A model generated the notes under the pieces. It ran no database searches. It was not told where the DNA came from and was given only the letters and a program-made list of their open reading frames with translations. Shown here in pieces: positions 36,674 through 46,760 of a stretch of 64,000 nucleotides of DNA (position 1 is its first letter; every line of letters starts with the position of its first letter). A program made the translations under genes and the position numbers. The DNA is from Bacteroidaceae bacterium (GTDB lineage Bacteria > Bacteroidota > Bacteroidia > Bacteroidales > Bacteroidaceae), in assembly GCA_024682395.1 (NCBI GenBank), contig JAIKZH010000055.1, positions 1 through 64,000 on the forward strand, read 5' to 3'.

Positions 36674-37797
36674 CAAACGAACAGGAACTTATATATACCA
36701 TAGCACTTAGCAGACTCCCAAAGATTAGTCTTGCCAACTGCCGAATTCTTTACGACCAAGCTGATTCTGTCACCGAGATATGGAATCACAGAAACAACAT
36801 CAAAGAGATTCTTCCTGATGCATCGGAACGCTTGATAAATGCTCTTCAAAGCATGGACGAGTGTGTGAAACGTGCCGAAAAAGAGATGGAATTTATCTCG
36901 AAGAACAATATCAAGACGATGTGTATTGGCGAGGCCGATTATCCGTCACGACTAATCGAATGCGATGATGCTCCACTTGTGCTGTTTCAGTGCGGTAATG
37001 CCGACCTAAACGTAAAACACGTAATCAATGTGGTTGGCACAAGAAAATGTACGCAATATGGTAAAGAAATATGCCAAAGTCTTATCTCAGGACTCAAACA
37101 GAAGTGTCCCGACATTCTTGTGGTAAGTGGCTTAGCATACGGAATTGATATCCACGCTCACAGAGCAGCATTAAAAAACGGCATGACAACTGTCGGGGTA
37201 CTTGCACACGGATTAGATAGAATTTATCCCGCTGTTCACAGAAAAACGGCTGCCGAGATGGTAAATAACGGTGGACTGCTCACCGAATATCTAAGCGGAA
37301 CTAACCCAGACAGAATTAACTTCATACGACGCAACAGAATCGTAGCTGGAATATACGATGCCACCATTGTTGTGGAAAGTGCAAACAAAGGCGGTTCTCT
37401 TATCACAGCAGAGTTGGCAGCAGACTACAACAGGGATGTGTTTGCATATCCAGGTAGAGCCTTCGACGAATACAGCGCAGGTTGCAACCGTTTGATAAGC
37501 GAACAGAAAGCCTCTCTCATCCAATCCGAGGATGATTTACTCCGACTTATGGGATGGGAAGACATACAACCAAATGATAAGCCTAAGGCAACACAACAAG
37601 AGCTGTTCATAAATCTCAACGAGGAACAACAACGTATCGTCACAGCCTTAAAAGACTCCGACGGTAAACAGATAAACCAAATCATCGTTGAAACCGGACT
37701 CAACTACATGCAAGTAAGCAGTCAACTCTACGAATTGGAATGTATGGGAGTCATCGCCTTGCTTGGTGGAGCAAGATATAAAGTAATAAGACAATAA
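36670..37797 (+). CDS. dprA: DNA processing protein DprA
   Basis: 375 residues. Binds incoming single-stranded DNA and loads RecA in natural transformation. Rossmann-like core: VVGTRKCTQYG, VVSGLAYGIDIHAHRAAL, TVGVLAHGLDRIYP and GGSLITAELAADYNRDVFAYPG; a C-terminal winged helix (about 310-375) is present. An N-terminal helical domain precedes the core. Overlaps the thioesterase gene by 4 bases. Confidence 0.95.
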   Translation: MTNEQELIYTIALSRLPKISLANCRILYDQADSVTEIWNHRNNIKEILPDASERLINALQSMDECVKRAEKEMEFISKNNIKTMCIGEADYPSRLIECDDAPLVLFQCGNADLNVKHVINVVGTRKCTQYGKEICQSLISGLKQKCPDILVVSGLAYGIDIHAHRAALKNGMTTVGVLAHGLDRIYPAVHRKTAAEMVNNGGLLTEYLSGTNPDRINFIRRNRIVAGIYDATIVVESANKGGSLITAELAADYNRDVFAYPGRAFDEYSAGCNRLISEQKASLIQSEDDLLRLMGWEDIQPNDKPKATQQELFINLNEEQQRIVTALKDSDGKQINQIIVETGLNYMQVSSQLYELECMGVIALLGGARYKVIRQ

Positions 37798-37806
37798 CAT
37801 CATTTG

Positions 37807-37839
37807 TTCGGGATGCCTTCGGGATTCGTTCGGGACGAC
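37807..37839. repeat. Three 11-bp units, TTCGGGAnnnn
   Basis: Adjacent units at 37807, 37818 and 37829 each begin TTCGGGA. GC-rich in an AT-rich gap after dprA. No function can be assigned. Confidence 0.6.
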
Positions 37840-37901
37840 AAAACAAAGTAATAAGATAAAAACATACTAACAACAAGAGTTTTAAATATCAATATATCAT
37901 T

Positions 37902-38678
37902 ATGACGATTTTATTTCCTGCACCAATATTCGGACCTGTACATAGCCGCCGATTAGGAACTTCATTAGGTATCAACCTTCTGCCTGCCGATGGTAAAGTT
38001 TGTTCTTTTGATTGTGTCTATTGCGAATGTGGACTTAAAAAAGACTTTGTCCCTCATCAGAAATTCCCTACTCGAACAGAGGTTCGTGAGGCTCTACATG
38101 CTCAATTATTAAAGATGAAGGATGAAAACATGGCTCCCGATGTGATTACCTTTGCTGGTAATGGAGAGCCAACAATACACCCCGACTTTGCAGGAATTAT
38201 CGACGACACCATTGCTCTGCGCAACGAATTCTTCCCAGATGCAAAAGTAAGTGTATTGAGCAACGCAGCACATATCTCCGACGAGAGTGTGTTTCAAGCA
38301 CTTATGAAAGTCGATAATAACATCTTGAAACTCGATACAGTATCACTTGAATACATCAAATTTATCGACCGACCTGTCAGCAAATCATACGATGTGAAGA
38401 AAATTATCGAGGACATGAAAAAATTCAACGGACGTTGCATCATCCAAACCATGTTCATTACAGGAACATATGACGGAAAATCCGTTGACAACACCGGCGA
38501 CGAATATGTTACCCCTTGGCTTGAAGCCGTTAAGGAGATACAGCCATCTGAAGTAATGATATACACTATCGAACGCGAAACTCCTGTAAACACACTATTC
38601 AAAGCTTCAAAAGAATCACTCGACTCAATTGCAAGAAAAGTCGAAGAATGCGGATTTCCTTGCCAAGTTTCATACTAA
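37902..38678 (+). CDS. Radical SAM protein (COG0731-like)
   Basis: 258 residues. The 4Fe-4S motif is CSFDCVYC (Cys-x3-Cys-x2-Cys, about 34-41), preceded by GPVHSRRLGTSLGINLLP, a conserved opening of this subgroup. TFAGNGEPTIHPDF is the GxGEPT SAM-binding stretch. Related to wyosine-type radical SAM proteins, but bacterial members of this subgroup have no proven reaction. The last clear gene before the broken DpnI locus. Confidence 0.87.
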   Translation: MTILFPAPIFGPVHSRRLGTSLGINLLPADGKVCSFDCVYCECGLKKDFVPHQKFPTRTEVREALHAQLLKMKDENMAPDVITFAGNGEPTIHPDFAGIIDDTIALRNEFFPDAKVSVLSNAAHISDESVFQALMKVDNNILKLDTVSLEYIKFIDRPVSKSYDVKKIIEDMKKFNGRCIIQTMFITGTYDGKSVDNTGDEYVTPWLEAVKEIQPSEVMIYTIERETPVNTLFKASKESLDSIARKVEECGFPCQVSY

Positions 38679-38758
38679 AGAGGGGCGTTTAGAAGAAAGA
38701 TTAGCATATACAATGCTACTTATCTTCTTAAACAAAATCTATTCATGAAAATACGAAG

Positions 38759-39526
38759 ATGGATTTACGTTTCAACATATCATTAGCTGAAGGCTATAAA
38801 AGCAAAAGCCAAATTACAAAAGTTTTAACAGAAGACTGGTTTGCACGAAATATGTTTTGTCCCATTTGTGGAGAATAAACCATACATAAAGCTGAACCAA
38901 ATGCTCCTGTAAAGGATTTTGTTTGTGAAAAATGTAAAGCACAATACGAATTAAAAAGTAAGCAATCAAATAGCGACATCTTTCAAACAAATGTAATCGA
39001 CGGCGAATAAAAGACCATGATAAATCGCATCACATCATTAGAAAACCGCAGTTATTTCTTTATGCATTACGACAATTACGAAGTTAATAACCATGTGATT
39101 GTACCTAAATGTTTTTTCACACCTTCTGTAATTGGAAAGCGTAAACCTTTAGGAGACAATGCCCGAAGAGCTGGATGGACAGGATGTAATATCATGATGA
39201 AATTAATTCCATCAACTGCTAAAATACCTATAATTCAAAATGGAATAGTTAGACCAATTGATTAAGTCAAGACCCAATACAATAAAATTTACAATCTTAA
39301 AACCAAATCCGTAGAAAGTCGCGGTTGGTTATTAGACACACTTAACTTAATTGAACGTCTTGATGAGACATTTACATTAAAACAAATGTATAATTTCGTT
39401 GATGAACTCCAACTTAAGCATCCTACAAATAAACACATACAAGATAAGATAAGACAACAATTGCAGTTTCTACGCGATATCGGAATTATTGAATTCAAAG
39501 GAAACGGTAATTACAGAAAAATATAA
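38759..39526 (+). pseudogene. DpnI-type methyl-directed restriction endonuclease, three nonsense codons
   Basis: One reading frame of 255 codons from ATG 38759 to TAA 39524-39526 resembles DpnI along its entire length, which is also about 254 residues. It is broken only by TAA codons at 38876-38878, 39008-39010 and 39263-39265; there is no frameshift. The start MDLRFNISLAEGYKSKSQ, the zinc cysteines FCPICG and FVCEKC, the catalytic KDF...YELKSK (D and ExK of the PD-ExK site), RKPLGDNARRAGWTGCN and the C-terminal winged helix ending FKGNGNYRKI all match. DpnI cuts adenine-methylated GATC. No methylase or other restriction gene is adjacent. Confidence 0.9.
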
Positions 39527-39622
39527 AGTCAAAGGTTATTCAAGATGTAACCGATATAGAGGACATAAACTATAATATTCCATGGTGAGATAAAAAAGGA
39601 AGAAAACATCAGCAATAGTCAT

Positions 39623-39653
39623 TTTGAAATTAATGAATTAATTTGTATCTTTG
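39623..39653 (+). promoter_or_regulatory. Promoter for DPP IV (TTTG and TATCTTTG)
   Basis: -33 TTTG at 39623-39626 and -7 TATCTTTG at 39646-39653 with 19-base spacing, an excellent match to the Bacteroidetes consensus, 26 bases before the ATG. Confidence 0.75.
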
Positions 39654-39678
39654 CAATCTGTAAGATTATTCATTAAGA

Positions 39679-41820
39679 ATGAAACAACTTATCTGTTGGG
39701 CTATTGCATTTGCTTTAGCTGGAAATTTCATCATGGCACAAGAGAAACAAGTTTTCATTATAGACGATTTGATTCTGGGTGGCAGTACTTATCATATGCG
39801 CCAACCTGAAACGGCTTTTTATGAATGGTGGGGAGATAAATTGATAAATCTCAACACTGACAAGGCTGAAGACTTATTTTCTCTTGAGGATATAAATCGC
39901 ATAATTGCTAAATCCGGATTTGAAAATTCTGTTATTAGGAACATGCTACATGCGTCGTTCCCTTATGCGACTCGTCCTGTGGTTGTTTTCAAGACTAAAA
40001 AGAATATATTCTTTATCAATTGGGAAAAGCAAACTCTTGAAAATTGTATCACTTTTAGTGAGAATGCCGAAAACACCGACCTTTCTACTGCCACGATGCA
40101 ATTAGCCTATACTGATGGTTACAACCTGTATATAGCCTCATCAAACGATATCACTCAAATCAGCAACGATGGTTCTAACGACATAAGATATGGTGAGAGT
40201 GTGCATCGTAACGAGTTTGGCATAAACAAAGGTACTTTCTGGAGTCCGTCGGGCGAGTTACTTGCTTTTTACAGAATGGATCAGTCCATGGTAAGCACTT
40301 ACCCTCAAGTAAATATCAATCCTAAGGGCAACGACTCACGCTGTGCAACCATCATACCCGACAAATATCCTATGACCGGTGAGACAAGTCATAAGGTAAC
40401 TATCGGGATATATAACACAACAGAGAAAACAACTGTGTATCTGAAAACTGGCGATCCTACTGACCGTTACTTCACAAACATACAATGGAGTCCTGACAAC
40501 AAATATCTGTATGTGATTGAAGTGAACAGAGATCAGAATCATGCCCAACTTGATTGTTATGATACCAAAAACGGCAATAAAATAGCAACTCTATTCGAAG
40601 AGACAAACGACAAATATGTGGAACCAATGGAACCAATCCGTTTCCTTCCGTGGGATGGTTCTAAATTCATATATATAAGCAGAAAAGACGGGTTCAACCA
40701 TCTGTATCTCTACGACACAAAAGGAAGGGAAATTAAACAATTAACAAACGGAAAGTTCGAAGTCATCGACTTTCTTGGATTTGCAAACGACTCACAATCC
40801 ATTCTGTTTACCAGTAACGAACTGCATCCTTTACAAAACAACATATACAAGGTTGACTTAAAAGGAGCAAGAACACTTCTCGACAACGGAAAAGGATGGC
40901 ATAAAGCCACTGTTTCAGAATCTGGCTCATACTTCATCGACAAATATTCATCACCCGAAATCGCCAATAGCATTGATTTACGTTCAACCAACGATGTTAC
41001 AAACTGCAAGAACCTACTTACAGCAAGCGAGCCATGGGATGAATTCAATGTGCCCAAAATAGAAGTTGGCAAAATAAAGGCAGCAGACGATAAAACCGAT
41101 TTGTATTATCGTATGGTTTACCCCACTGATTTCGATTCTTCAAAGACTTATCCTGCCGTTCTGTATGTGTATGGCGGTCCTCATGTTCATACAATCGATG
41201 CAAGCCGACATTGGGGTGTAAACGGATGGAGCATCTGGATGGCACAACAAGGATATATCGTACTAACAGTAGATAACCGAGGCAGTGAACACCGAGGATT
41301 GGAATTTGAGCAGGTTACATTCCGTAAACTGGGTGTGGAAGAGATGAAAGACCAGATAAAAGGTGTTGAATTCCTCACCTCACATCAATTCGTGGATAAA
41401 GACCGCATAGGCGTTCATGGATGGAGTTTCGGAGGATTTATGACAACAAGTCTGATGACTACATACCCCGATGTGTTCAAAGTTGGAGTGGCTGGCGGAC
41501 CTGTTATCGATTGGAGATTCTATGAGATCATGTATGGAGAACGCTATATGGATACTCCACAAACTAATCCACAAGGATACGACGACACTTCATTGTTAAA
41601 CAAAGCAGCCAACCTTAATGGTAAACTTCTGATTATCTATGGTGGCAATGACATGGTTTGTGTACCTCAACACACTCAAACATTTATCGAGGCATGTATC
41701 AAAGAGGATAAATATCCCGACTTGTTTATCTATCCTACAGCAGGACACAACATGTATGGAAACGAACGTGTTCATCTACACAATAAGATTACACAATATT
41801 TCAACGATTATCTCAAATAA
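39679..41820 (+). CDS. Dipeptidyl peptidase IV family, S9B
   Basis: 713 residues with a signal peptide ending FIMAQ (about 21). Removes X-Pro or X-Ala dipeptides from peptide N-termini. The N-terminal beta-propeller (about 30-480) is followed by an alpha/beta-hydrolase domain: nucleophile GWSFGG (about 583), acid in YGGNDMV, and histidine in AGHNMYG. Exported, most likely periplasmic. It lies 26 bases before purD, so the two may share a transcript. Confidence 0.94.
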   Translation: MKQLICWAIAFALAGNFIMAQEKQVFIIDDLILGGSTYHMRQPETAFYEWWGDKLINLNTDKAEDLFSLEDINRIIAKSGFENSVIRNMLHASFPYATRPVVVFKTKKNIFFINWEKQTLENCITFSENAENTDLSTATMQLAYTDGYNLYIASSNDITQISNDGSNDIRYGESVHRNEFGINKGTFWSPSGELLAFYRMDQSMVSTYPQVNINPKGNDSRCATIIPDKYPMTGETSHKVTIGIYNTTEKTTVYLKTGDPTDRYFTNIQWSPDNKYLYVIEVNRDQNHAQLDCYDTKNGNKIATLFEETNDKYVEPMEPIRFLPWDGSKFIYISRKDGFNHLYLYDTKGREIKQLTNGKFEVIDFLGFANDSQSILFTSNELHPLQNNIYKVDLKGARTLLDNGKGWHKATVSESGSYFIDKYSSPEIANSIDLRSTNDVTNCKNLLTASEPWDEFNVPKIEVGKIKAADDKTDLYYRMVYPTDFDSSKTYPAVLYVYGGPHVHTIDASRHWGVNGWSIWMAQQGYIVLTVDNRGSEHRGLEFEQVTFRKLGVEEMKDQIKGVEFLTSHQFVDKDRIGVHGWSFGGFMTTSLMTTYPDVFKVGVAGGPVIDWRFYEIMYGERYMDTPQTNPQGYDDTSLLNKAANLNGKLLIIYGGNDMVCVPQHTQTFIEACIKEDKYPDLFIYPTAGHNMYGNERVHLHNKITQYFNDYLK

Positions 41821-41846
41821 GAAACAATAAAACAAAAACAATATAT

Positions 41847-43115
41847 ATGAAACTTTTACTTTTAGGTAGCGGAGGCAGAGAACATGCCTTAGCATGGAAG
41901 ATTTCTCAAAGCAAGAAAATCGATCAGTTATTCATTGCACCAGGTAACGCTGGAACAAAAGCTGTTGGAACAAACGTTAACATCAAAGCAAACGATTTCG
42001 ACAGCATCAAGCAGTTTGTAATCAAGGAAGGCATCAACATGGTTGTTGTTGGTCCTGAAGATCCACTTGTAAATGGTATATATGACTTCTTCAAAAACGA
42101 TAATGAATTAAAATCAATACCAGTTATCGGACCTTCAAAACAGGGTGCAGTACTCGAAGGCTCAAAAGAATTTGCAAAACAATTCATGATGCGCCATAAC
42201 ATCCCAACTGCACGTTATCAGAGTTTCAACGGAGAAACACTCGAAGAGGGTTTGAAGTTCCTCGAAACTCTTCAGGCTCCATACGTACTGAAGGCTGATG
42301 GACTTTGCGCCGGAAAAGGTGTACTTATACTTCCAACATTAGAAGAAGCAAAGAAAGAACTCAAGGAAATGCTCGGAGGTATGTTTGGCAATGCCAGCGC
42401 CACTGTTGTGATTGAAGAATTCCTTAGCGGAATAGAATGTTCTGTATTTGTGCTTACTGATGGTAAGAACTATAAGATTCTACCTGAAGCTAAAGACTAC
42501 AAACGTATTGGTGAAGGTGACAAAGGTCTAAACACAGGCGGAATGGGTTCTGTAAGTCCTGTTCCTTTCGCAACCAAAGAATGGATGCAGAAGGTTGAAG
42601 ACCGCATCATACGTCCAACTGTTGAGGGTCTTGCTGAAGAAAATATCGATTACAAAGGTTTCATCTTCTTCGGTTTAATCAACGTGAAAGGTGAACCAAT
42701 GGTTATTGAATATAACGTAAGAATGGGTGACCCTGAAACTGAAAGTGTTATGTTGAGAATAAAGAGCGACCTTGTGGATCTCTTCGAAGGTGTAGCAGAA
42801 GGTAATCTTAACGAGAAGACATTGGAAATCGACGATCGTTCTGCTGTTTGCGTAATGCTTGTATCTGGCGGCTATCCTGAAGCTTACGAAAAGGGCTTCC
42901 CTATCACTGGTATAGACAAAGTAGAAGGAAGTATCGTGTTCCATGCAGGAACAAAAGAAAGCGACGGTAATGTTGTAACAGCAGGAGGACGCGTCATAGC
43001 AGTCAGTTCATACGGCAAAGACAAAGCAGAAGCACTCCAAAAATCATTTACTGAAGCACAGAAGATTCAATTCGAAAAGAAATACTTCCGTCGTGACATC
43101 GGATTTGATTTATAA
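41847..43115 (+). CDS. purD: Phosphoribosylamine-glycine ligase
   Basis: 422 residues, normal length. Second step of purine synthesis: ATP-dependent joining of glycine to phosphoribosylamine. [15 protein letters not shown] at the start, [13 protein letters not shown], the ATP-grasp [12 protein letters not shown] and GFIFFGLI all fit. Followed by a strong hairpin terminator. Confidence 0.97.
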   Translation: MKLLLLGSGGREHALAWKISQSKKIDQLFIAPGNAGTKAVGTNVNIKANDFDSIKQFVIKEGINMVVVGPEDPLVNGIYDFFKNDNELKSIPVIGPSKQGAVLEGSKEFAKQFMMRHNIPTARYQSFNGETLEEGLKFLETLQAPYVLKADGLCAGKGVLILPTLEEAKKELKEMLGGMFGNASATVVIEEFLSGIECSVFVLTDGKNYKILPEAKDYKRIGEGDKGLNTGGMGSVSPVPFATKEWMQKVEDRIIRPTVEGLAEENIDYKGFIFFGLINVKGEPMVIEYNVRMGDPETESVMLRIKSDLVDLFEGVAEGNLNEKTLEIDDRSAVCVMLVSGGYPEAYEKGFPITGIDKVEGSIVFHAGTKESDGNVVTAGGRVIAVSSYGKDKAEALQKSFTEAQKIQFEKKYFRRDIGFDL

Positions 43116-43138
43116 TCTCATCAAGAATAAGTAATCAT

Positions 43139-43189
43139 GGTTTCTTTTTATCAGATGAAATAACTATCCAATCGAGATAAAAAGAAACC
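43139..43189 (+). terminator. Terminator after purD
   Basis: Perfect 14-bp inverted repeat (43139-43152 with 43176-43189) followed by TTTTACTAAA. The loop is 23 bases. Confidence 0.8.
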
Positions 43190-43223
43190 TTTTACTAAAT
43201 AAGATATAAGAAAACGTAAAATA

Positions 43224-44240
43224 ATGACATTTCAACGCACTCTTGCAATAACGCCGACATCAATTCACACCATTGCCGTAATATCAACTATATTATGGTT
43301 TATAACCGGATGTTTAGGTTCAGAACACTGCACCACTATCCCTAAAGAAGCATCTTCAATGATGTTAAACGAAAAAGGATGGTGGGTTTATCTCCCAATA
43401 GGAATACAACACGCAGGATGGTTCAGTTCGTTGCTTGCGTTATTGTCGTATATCACGTCACTATATCTGATTGCAGAACTCAACATATCGCATATTCTAC
43501 TAAGAATCAATTCGCGTATCTTCACCATCATCTTGGCATTGTTGATTAGTGCATGCAGTTTTCTTCATTCGTTTACTCCAGGTACAATAATAATGTTATG
43601 CTCCATCATGTCGTATTTCAGCTTGTTCAACTCATATCAGGCAGAGAGATCACCAGGACATAACTACATGACATTTTTGTATCTCAGCATAGCGGCATTG
43701 TTTTATCCTAAACTTCTGTGGCTTGCCCCCTTTTATTGGTTGTCGATGTACATACTGCGAGCAATCAACCTAAAAAACGTTCTTGCATCAATATTAGGAC
43801 TGATAACTCCAATATGGATTGTAGGTTCAATCGCTTTCTATAATGACCATACCCACGTTTTACTGAGTATCTTAAAACAATTCTACACATTCAACTGGGG
43901 AGGTTACTCCCTCCTTTCATCAAGCCAATGGATCATGATAATAGTTTCATTGGTGATGTTTCTTATCGGAACGGGCGAATTCTATGCAAGGATATATCTT
44001 GACAAAAACAAGACACGCAACCAATACTACAGTATAATACTGCTTGGATTTGCTTTATTCACTCTTTTAATGATTCAACCTTGCGGCGTACAGTTTATAC
44101 TGCCTACAGCACTCATAATCACATCAATAATGTTCGGACACTACATCGTGAACGGAGAATCATTTGTTTCAAACATAATTGTGTTATCGGTTTTGGTTAT
44201 CCTTACTATCATGTATTTCCTTAATACTTGGATTCTGTAA
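43224..44240 (+). CDS. Polytopic membrane protein, unknown
   Basis: 338 residues with about nine or ten hydrophobic segments spread from residue 12 to the end, which is itself a membrane segment (VILTIMYFLNTWIL). Few charged residues outside short loops. I do not recognise the family. The next gene, YqaA-like, starts 13 bases after its stop, so they probably belong to one operon with the phosphatase and methyltransferase. Confidence 0.75.
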   Translation: MTFQRTLAITPTSIHTIAVISTILWFITGCLGSEHCTTIPKEASSMMLNEKGWWVYLPIGIQHAGWFSSLLALLSYITSLYLIAELNISHILLRINSRIFTIILALLISACSFLHSFTPGTIIMLCSIMSYFSLFNSYQAERSPGHNYMTFLYLSIAALFYPKLLWLAPFYWLSMYILRAINLKNVLASILGLITPIWIVGSIAFYNDHTHVLLSILKQFYTFNWGGYSLLSSSQWIMIIVSLVMFLIGTGEFYARIYLDKNKTRNQYYSIILLGFALFTLLMIQPCGVQFILPTALIITSIMFGHYIVNGESFVSNIIVLSVLVILTIMYFLNTWIL

Positions 44241-44253
44241 AATTCAATTATCC

Positions 44254-44712
44254 ATGGACGCACTAAACGAATTTTTCGTAGAATACGGATATTGGGGAAT
44301 GGGGGTTGCTTCATTCCTTGCAGGCACATTCTTCCCTTTCAGTAGCGAGGCTGTGATGTCGGTATTGTTAGTATCAAGCAAAATGGACCCTGTATTGACA
44401 ATCGCAAGCGGTACTATCGGAAATGTGTTAGGCTCTATGGTTAATTACTGGGTTGGCACCATCGCATCACCTCAAACTATACGCAAATGGTTTAAGATTA
44501 AAGAAAAGAGAATGGAAATGGCTCAGCGATATGTATCACGCTATGGTGCATGGATGGGATTCTTCTCTTTCATCCCTATTCTGGGAACTGCCATATCTAT
44601 TGCATTAGGTGTTCTTAGGGCAAATATATGGGGAACATTCCTTTCTACATTCCTCGGCAAGTGCATAAGATATATTGTAGTGGCATATAGTGTTCTTGCA
44701 TTCAAGAGTTAA
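44254..44712 (+). CDS. YqaA/DedA-like membrane protein
   Basis: 152 residues from the ATG at 44254; an upstream ATG would overlap the preceding gene. YGYWGMGVASFLAGTFFPFSSE, GNVLGSMVNYWVG and FSFIPILGTAISIALG are typical of the YqaA family within the DedA/SNARE-associated superfamily, thought to move lipids across membranes. Three to four membrane segments. Function in this bacterium inferred only from the family. Confidence 0.88.
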   Translation: MDALNEFFVEYGYWGMGVASFLAGTFFPFSSEAVMSVLLVSSKMDPVLTIASGTIGNVLGSMVNYWVGTIASPQTIRKWFKIKEKRMEMAQRYVSRYGAWMGFFSFIPILGTAISIALGVLRANIWGTFLSTFLGKCIRYIVVAYSVLAFKS

Positions 44713-44749
44713 AACGAAAACATAAACACAAACAAATTACATACAAGAT

Positions 44750-45262
44750 ATGACTCAACTGATATTGCTTAGACACGGAGAAACGATAGAAAACACAAAA
44801 CATATACTACAAGGCTTGATGCCTGGCAACCTAACCGATAACGGCAAAAAACAAGCTGACGAAATCGGAGAAAAACTAAAAGCATATAAGGGACATATCG
44901 ACTCTATCATATGCAGCGACATCAAACGATGCGTTGACACAGCAGATATCGTAAACCAACACCTCAATCTTAATATCACTTATTCACACCTGCTAAGAGA
45001 AAGAGACTGGGGGTCTGCAACTGGAATGGTTGTGGATGGCACAACCAGAATACGTATTCCTGACGATGCCGAGACTGTAGATATGATGAAAAAACGTGCA
45101 AATGAATTTCTCGACTTTGTCAGAAACAACCACAACGGACAATGTATCCTCGCCATAAGCCATGGTTTATTCTGCCGTTGCCTACAAGCTGTACACAAAG
45201 GAGTTGAGTTAGCCGATATTGAAAGAATGTATAACGGCGAAATCCGCGAATTATCACTCTGA
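44750..45262 (+). CDS. Histidine phosphatase family protein
   Basis: 170 residues. LILLRHGETIENTKH holds the RHG catalytic motif (His about 9), RERDWGSATG the acidic region and ILAISHGLFCR the second histidine. Members act on phosphoglycerate, sugar phosphates or alpha-ribazole phosphate; the substrate is not clear. 37 bases after the YqaA-like gene and 13 before the methyltransferase. Confidence 0.88.
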   Translation: MTQLILLRHGETIENTKHILQGLMPGNLTDNGKKQADEIGEKLKAYKGHIDSIICSDIKRCVDTADIVNQHLNLNITYSHLLRERDWGSATGMVVDGTTRIRIPDDAETVDMMKKRANEFLDFVRNNHNGQCILAISHGLFCRCLQAVHKGVELADIERMYNGEIRELSL

Positions 45263-45275
45263 TAAACCTATATAC

Positions 45276-46508
45276 ATGAACAAAACAGACGAATTCATAT
45301 TATCTCACAGAAATGAAGATGTCAGACAGTTAGCACTGAAGTATATCAACAATAAAGACATAAACATACATTATGCCTTAACTCAAATCAGTGCATGGCA
45401 AAAAGCACGCATCAAATTACCATTATGGGCTCAAAAAGATGATATAATATACCCTGAACATCTACCCATGGAACAGTGTTCTTCGCAAGCCACTGCCGAA
45501 TATAAACTTGAAATCGTCAAAAGTTTATGTAAACAAGAGAATATGATTGATTTAACTGCAGGATTCGGAGTTGACTGCAGCATCATAGGACAATGGTTTA
45601 AACATATCACAGCTATCGATAGAAATGAGGAACTATGCAAACTGCTACTTCACAACCTACCTATAATGGGATGTGACAACATCTCTGTTATAAACGAAGA
45701 TTGTGAACAATATCTCTCCTCACTTAAAAACAAAGAGGAAAAACCACATTTCAACTTACTTTTTATCGACCCTGCACGACGCGATAAGAATGGTAACAAA
45801 ACATTTCTCATAAACGACTGTTCACCCGATGTATGTCTTTTAAACGACTTCATGCTTGAGATTGCCGACATTGTTATGATAAAACTATCACCAATGTTAG
45901 ATCTCACATCAATTGAAAGTTCTTTAAAAGGAATATACAACATACATGTGGTTAGTGTAAACAACGAATGTAAAGAAATTATAATCGTATTAAAATCTGA
46001 ATTAAAAGAACAATCGTCATCACCTGAAATAGTTTGCGTAAATATCACCAAACAAGGAACTGAGACGTTCAAATTTACAAAAGCAGAGGAAGCCACAGCC
46101 ATAAACACATTCTTTGACTATAATAACGATTTTGCTAACGACATCACAAACAACACATTATACCTATACGAACCAAACACTTCTATAATGAAAAGCGGAG
46201 CTTATAAGACTACCGCAACCAAGTTTGGCCTTAAGAAAATCCAACAGAATTCACATCTGTACATATCCACGAATAAAGTCAAGAACTTTCCAGGAAGACA
46301 ATTTAAGGTTGTTGATATAATACAACTCAACAAAGAAGGTATAAAAAAAATCAAAGCCTACAAACAAGCCAACTTAACTACAAGAAATTTTCCTCAATCA
46401 GTTAATGAACTACGAAAAAAACTGAATCTACGCGATGGAGGCAACACTTATATGTTTGCCACAACCATGAGCAATAATCTACACTACATAATAATCGGAG
46501 AAAAATAG
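45276..46508 (+). CDS. Class I SAM methyltransferase with THUMP-like C-terminus
   Basis: 410 residues from the ATG at 45276 (the longer open frame overlaps the phosphatase gene). The SAM-binding loop is MIDLTAGFGVDCS (about 101-113); LLFIDPARRDKNGNK is a typical motif of this group. The C-terminal third (about 300-410) matches the THUMP-like RNA-binding domain, so an RNA substrate is likely. Last gene of the four-gene plus-strand run. Confidence 0.85.
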   Translation: MNKTDEFILSHRNEDVRQLALKYINNKDINIHYALTQISAWQKARIKLPLWAQKDDIIYPEHLPMEQCSSQATAEYKLEIVKSLCKQENMIDLTAGFGVDCSIIGQWFKHITAIDRNEELCKLLLHNLPIMGCDNISVINEDCEQYLSSLKNKEEKPHFNLLFIDPARRDKNGNKTFLINDCSPDVCLLNDFMLEIADIVMIKLSPMLDLTSIESSLKGIYNIHVVSVNNECKEIIIVLKSELKEQSSSPEIVCVNITKQGTETFKFTKAEEATAINTFFDYNNDFANDITNNTLYLYEPNTSIMKSGAYKTTATKFGLKKIQQNSHLYISTNKVKNFPGRQFKVVDIIQLNKEGIKKIKAYKQANLTTRNFPQSVNELRKKLNLRDGGNTYMFATTMSNNLHYIIIGEK

Positions 46509-46540
46509 GCAACAATTGATAATCAGGCAACAGAGTTGCT

Positions 46541-46659
46541 ATTGATAATTAATAATTGATAATTGACAATTAGCGTAACTCCAAATCCGATTCCCCGTTT
46601 ATCCGATTCATTGATTTGCACAATTGATTATGTATAATTATCAATTATTAATTATCAAT
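46541..46659. repeat. 24-bp AT-rich inverted repeat pair
   Basis: The arms 46541-46564 and 46636-46659 are exact reverse complements built of ATTGATAATT units, separated by 71 bases. A related single stretch lies at 57676-57703. They sit between convergent genes. They could be remains of a small mobile element. Confidence 0.65.
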
Positions 46660-46676
46660 TATCAATAAAAAAAGAT

Positions 46677-46715
46677 GTGCCGACGCGGTCAGAATCACTT
46701 CTTTTTGGTCGGCAC
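46677..46715 (-). terminator. Terminator of gyrB
   Basis: Perfect 8-bp GC-rich stem GTGCCGAC (46677-46684 with 46708-46715), 23-base loop, followed on the minus strand by ATCTTTTTTTATTG. Confidence 0.85.
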
Positions 46716-46760
46716 GAGAATATATGTAAGAATTGAATGAAATGTCAATTCACAGAGCTT

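Noticed and set aside
38876-39265. Recoding of TAA as a sense codon, suggested by in-frame TAA in the DpnI gene and the propeller gene
   Set aside because: Many normal genes here, including rpsT and cysE, end at TAA at the expected length, so TAA is an ordinary stop.
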